21,291 nucleotides of DNA from Kineosphaera sp032229625 (GTDB lineage Bacteria > Actinomycetota > Actinomycetes > Actinomycetales > Dermatophilaceae). Below, piece after piece: positions 19,690-21,291 of this stretch. The notes below the pieces were generated by a model. That model saw only the letters and a list, made by a program, of their open reading frames with translations. It was not told where the DNA came from and ran no database searches. The stretch covers positions 1 to 21,291 of the forward strand of contig JAVTVZ010000002.1 of NCBI GenBank assembly GCA_032229625.1. The letters are read 5' to 3'. A program made the translations under genes and the position numbers. Every line of letters begins with the position of its first letter. Within the stretch, counting starts at the first letter, position 1.

Positions 19690-20943
19690 ATGTCCAATTC
19701 CCGTGATACGCGGATCGTCGTCACCGGCATGGGCGCGACCAGCCCTCTCGGCGGCAACGTCGCCGACACCTGGCAGGCCCTCCTGCAGGGCACGTCGGGG
19801 GCCCGTCCCATGCCGTACGAGTGGGTCACGACCTACGACCTGCCCGTGACCTTCGCCTCGATGCTGGCCACTCCTGCCGCCGAGGTGCTGTCCAAGGTCG
19901 AGGTCCGCCGCCAGGACCCGTGCGCGCAGTATGCGCTCATCGCCGCGCGGGAGGCCTGGGCCGACGCCGGCTCCCCCGAGATCGAGCCGGACCGACTCGC
20001 CGTGGCGATCGGCTCCGGCGTCGGCGGCATCACCACCGTCGTCGACAGCTGGGAGAACCTGCGGACCAAGGGTCCGCGCCGGATCTTCCCGCTCGCGGTG
20101 CCGATGCTGCTGGTCAACAGCCCGACGGGCGCCGTCTCGATCGATCTGGGCGCGCAGGCCTGGGGGCACACCCCGGTCAGCGCGTGCGCCTCGGGCGCCG
20201 AGGCCATCGGCAGCGCGATGGGCATGATCCGCGAGGGACGCGCCGACATGGTCGTCGCCGGCGGCACCGAGGCCGCGATCCACCCGCTGCCGATCGGCGG
20301 CTTCGCGGCGATGCAGGCGCTGTCCAAGCGCAACGACGACCCGACGACCGCGTCGCGCCCGTACGACACCGGCCGTGACGGCTTCGTCATCGGTGAGGGC
20401 GCCGCCCTGCTGGTGTTGGAGTCCTACGAGCACGCCAAGGCCCGCGGCGCGACGATCTACGCCGAGTTGCTGTCCTTCGGCGTCAGCAACGACGCGCACC
20501 ACGCGGCCGCCCCCGAGCCCGAGGGCATCGGCGCGGCGTCCGCGATGAGCGAGGCGCTGGCGATGGGCGACATCGACCCCAAGGACGTCGTGCACCTCAA
20601 CGCGCACGCGACCTCGACCCCGGTCGGCGACATCGCCGAGTGCAAGGCGATCCACAAGGCCTTCGGCGACGACGTCGACCACCTCGCGGTGAGCGCGACG
20701 AAGTCGATGACCGGGCACCTGCTCGGCGCCGCCGGCTCGCTCGAGGCGATCTTCACGATCAAGGCGATCCAGGAGCGTCTGGCGCCCGCGCAGATCAACC
20801 TCTTCGACCGCGACCCGGCGATCGACCTCGACATCGTCCACGGGCAGGCGCGCACGCTGCCGGACGGCGACATCGTGGCGATGGACAACTCCTTCGGCTT
20901 CGGCGGCTGCAACGTCGCCCTGGCCTTCGCCAGCGTGAGCTGA
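19690..20943 (+). CDS. fabF: FabF, beta-ketoacyl-ACP synthase II
   Basis: FabF elongates acyl-ACP by decarboxylative condensation with malonyl-ACP. The 417-residue protein has the catalytic cysteine C166 in VSACASGAEAIG, H306 in NAHATSTPVGD and H343 in KSMTGHLLGAAGS, with K338 nearby. The text is close to the KasA/FabF branch. The C-terminal motif reads FGFGGCNVALAF, with C407 where I expect His or Thr in this family. The ATG has AAAGGA at 19673-19678. It follows acpP across a hairpin gap of 108 bp and is followed by a strong terminator. No accD or second ketosynthase gene follows, unlike in mycobacteria. Confidence 0.96.
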   Translation: MSNSRDTRIVVTGMGATSPLGGNVADTWQALLQGTSGARPMPYEWVTTYDLPVTFASMLATPAAEVLSKVEVRRQDPCAQYALIAAREAWADAGSPEIEPDRLAVAIGSGVGGITTVVDSWENLRTKGPRRIFPLAVPMLLVNSPTGAVSIDLGAQAWGHTPVSACASGAEAIGSAMGMIREGRADMVVAGGTEAAIHPLPIGGFAAMQALSKRNDDPTTASRPYDTGRDGFVIGEGAALLVLESYEHAKARGATIYAELLSFGVSNDAHHAAAPEPEGIGAASAMSEALAMGDIDPKDVVHLNAHATSTPVGDIAECKAIHKAFGDDVDHLAVSATKSMTGHLLGAAGSLEAIFTIKAIQERLAPAQINLFDRDPAIDLDIVHGQARTLPDGDIVAMDNSFGFGGCNVALAFASVS

Positions 20944-20985
20944 CCCGCGCGATCGGCGGCTGCCTCACGCCAGGCCCGGACACGA

Positions 20986-21020
20986 GCAGGGACCGACCCC
21001 CGGTGGGGGTCGGTCCCTGC
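20986..21020 (+). terminator. Terminator of the fab operon
   Basis: A perfect 16-bp stem with a three-base GGT loop (arms 20986-21001 and 21005-21020, left arm GCAGGGACCGACCCCC) lies 42 bases after the fabF stop. It is the strongest hairpin in the window relative to loop size, although no T-tract follows. Confidence 0.85.
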
Positions 21021-21080
21021 GTCGTCGCACCCCCCGACGATGCGACGGTGTCGAGCGTGGCGTCCCCGAAGGAGGTCCGG

Positions 21081-21212
21081 ATGTCGTCGGGCACGCCACG
21101 CCCACGTGTGTGTCGGCCCGCGCGGGCGCGTCGTCTCGTGCGGCCGGCGCCGGTCGGGTCCTGCCGGCCCGCCGGCGGCGCGGCCGCCGCGGCGGCTCAG
21201 CCCACGCGGTAG
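21081..21212 (+). CDS. Possible 43-residue basic protein with a perfect Shine-Dalgarno site
   Basis: AAGGAGGT at 21069-21076, an exact match to the anti-Shine-Dalgarno sequence, stands five bases (after GGAGG) before an ATG that opens 43 codons to a TAG at 21210-21212. The product would begin MSSGTPRPRVCRPARARRLV and is rich in Arg, Pro and Ala with two Cys. I do not recognise it. The frame's composition is typical of random GC-rich sequence, which argues against it; the ribosome site argues for it. Its end overlaps the DUF3145 gene on the opposite strand by 16 bases, and it lies downstream of the fab terminator, so it would need its own promoter. Confidence 0.3.
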   Translation: MSSGTPRPRVCRPARARRLVRPAPVGSCRPAGGAAAAAAQPTR

Positions 21213-21291
21213 AGCCAGCGGGTCGGGTGTCCCTCGCCGGCGTGACGGAAGGGGTCGAGCTCGAGGTCCCACGCGGTGCCCAGCGCGGCGT
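21197..21291 (-). CDS. DUF3145 family protein, C-terminal part (partial)
   Basis: The minus strand encodes the final 30 residues of a protein, ending DPFRHAGEGHPTRWLYRVG before the TGA at 21199-21197. GTAWDLELDPFRHAGEG closely resembles the C-terminus of the actinobacterial DUF3145 family, which I recall being encoded convergently downstream of fabF in Streptomyces. The function of the family is unknown. The rest lies beyond the window. Confidence 0.8.
   Translation of the reverse strand, partial: AALGTAWDLELDPFRHAGEGHPTRWLYRVG

Overview
The window is very GC-rich DNA, with GTG starts alongside ATG, short gaps and codons ending mostly in G or C. It reads as a chromosomal segment of a high-GC actinobacterium. 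The fabD-fabH-acpP-fabF order with a PucR-type FasR gene upstream and a DUF3145 gene downstream resembles Streptomyces and Micrococcales rather than Mycobacterium. The zinc-ribbon, Nif3, AhpE, DUF3052 and aceE genes follow the order I recall from the Rv2228c-Rv2246 region of M. tuberculosis. I favour Micrococcales, but genus is not decided by the sequence.

Positions 1-4083 are a housekeeping block read mainly from the minus strand: DUF3052, a peroxiredoxin (AhpE type), tRNA-Val(UAC), a Nif3-like protein, a coiled-coil zinc-ribbon protein and a histidine phosphatase. The gaps here carry an unusual number of short tandem duplications. The 3' end of an unidentified plus-strand gene enters at the left edge. 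At about 4084-4255 transcription diverges and the plus strand takes over with fdhD, then aceE, the pyruvate dehydrogenase E1 gene.

Positions 8070-14349 hold an accessory module between aceE and the fatty-acid genes: an IclR-type regulator, an MHS-family major facilitator transporter broken by a frameshift, a D-2-hydroxyacid dehydrogenase, a gluconate 5-dehydrogenase-like SDR, an L-idonate 5-dehydrogenase-like zinc enzyme and a beta-hydroxyacid dehydrogenase. The genes overlap or nearly touch, so they look like one sugar-acid uptake and oxidation/reduction operon, probably for L-idonate or ketogluconates. No gluconate kinase is present. A long hairpin closes the module against a convergent, secreted glycerophosphodiester phosphodiesterase gene.

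Positions 15588-20943 are the type II fatty-acid synthesis block: fasR, whose probable leaderless promoter abuts a compound microsatellite, then fabD, fabH, acpP and fabF. Hairpins lie before acpP, between acpP and fabF, and after fabF. The right edge holds a possible 43-codon gene with a perfect Shine-Dalgarno sequence and the C-terminus of a DUF3145 protein on the minus strand.

No CRISPR array, insertion sequence, phage gene or rRNA was seen. The points most worth following up are the sugar-acid module with its repeated inverted-repeat motif, the transporter frameshift that opens a read-through fusion, and the microsatellite in the fasR promoter.
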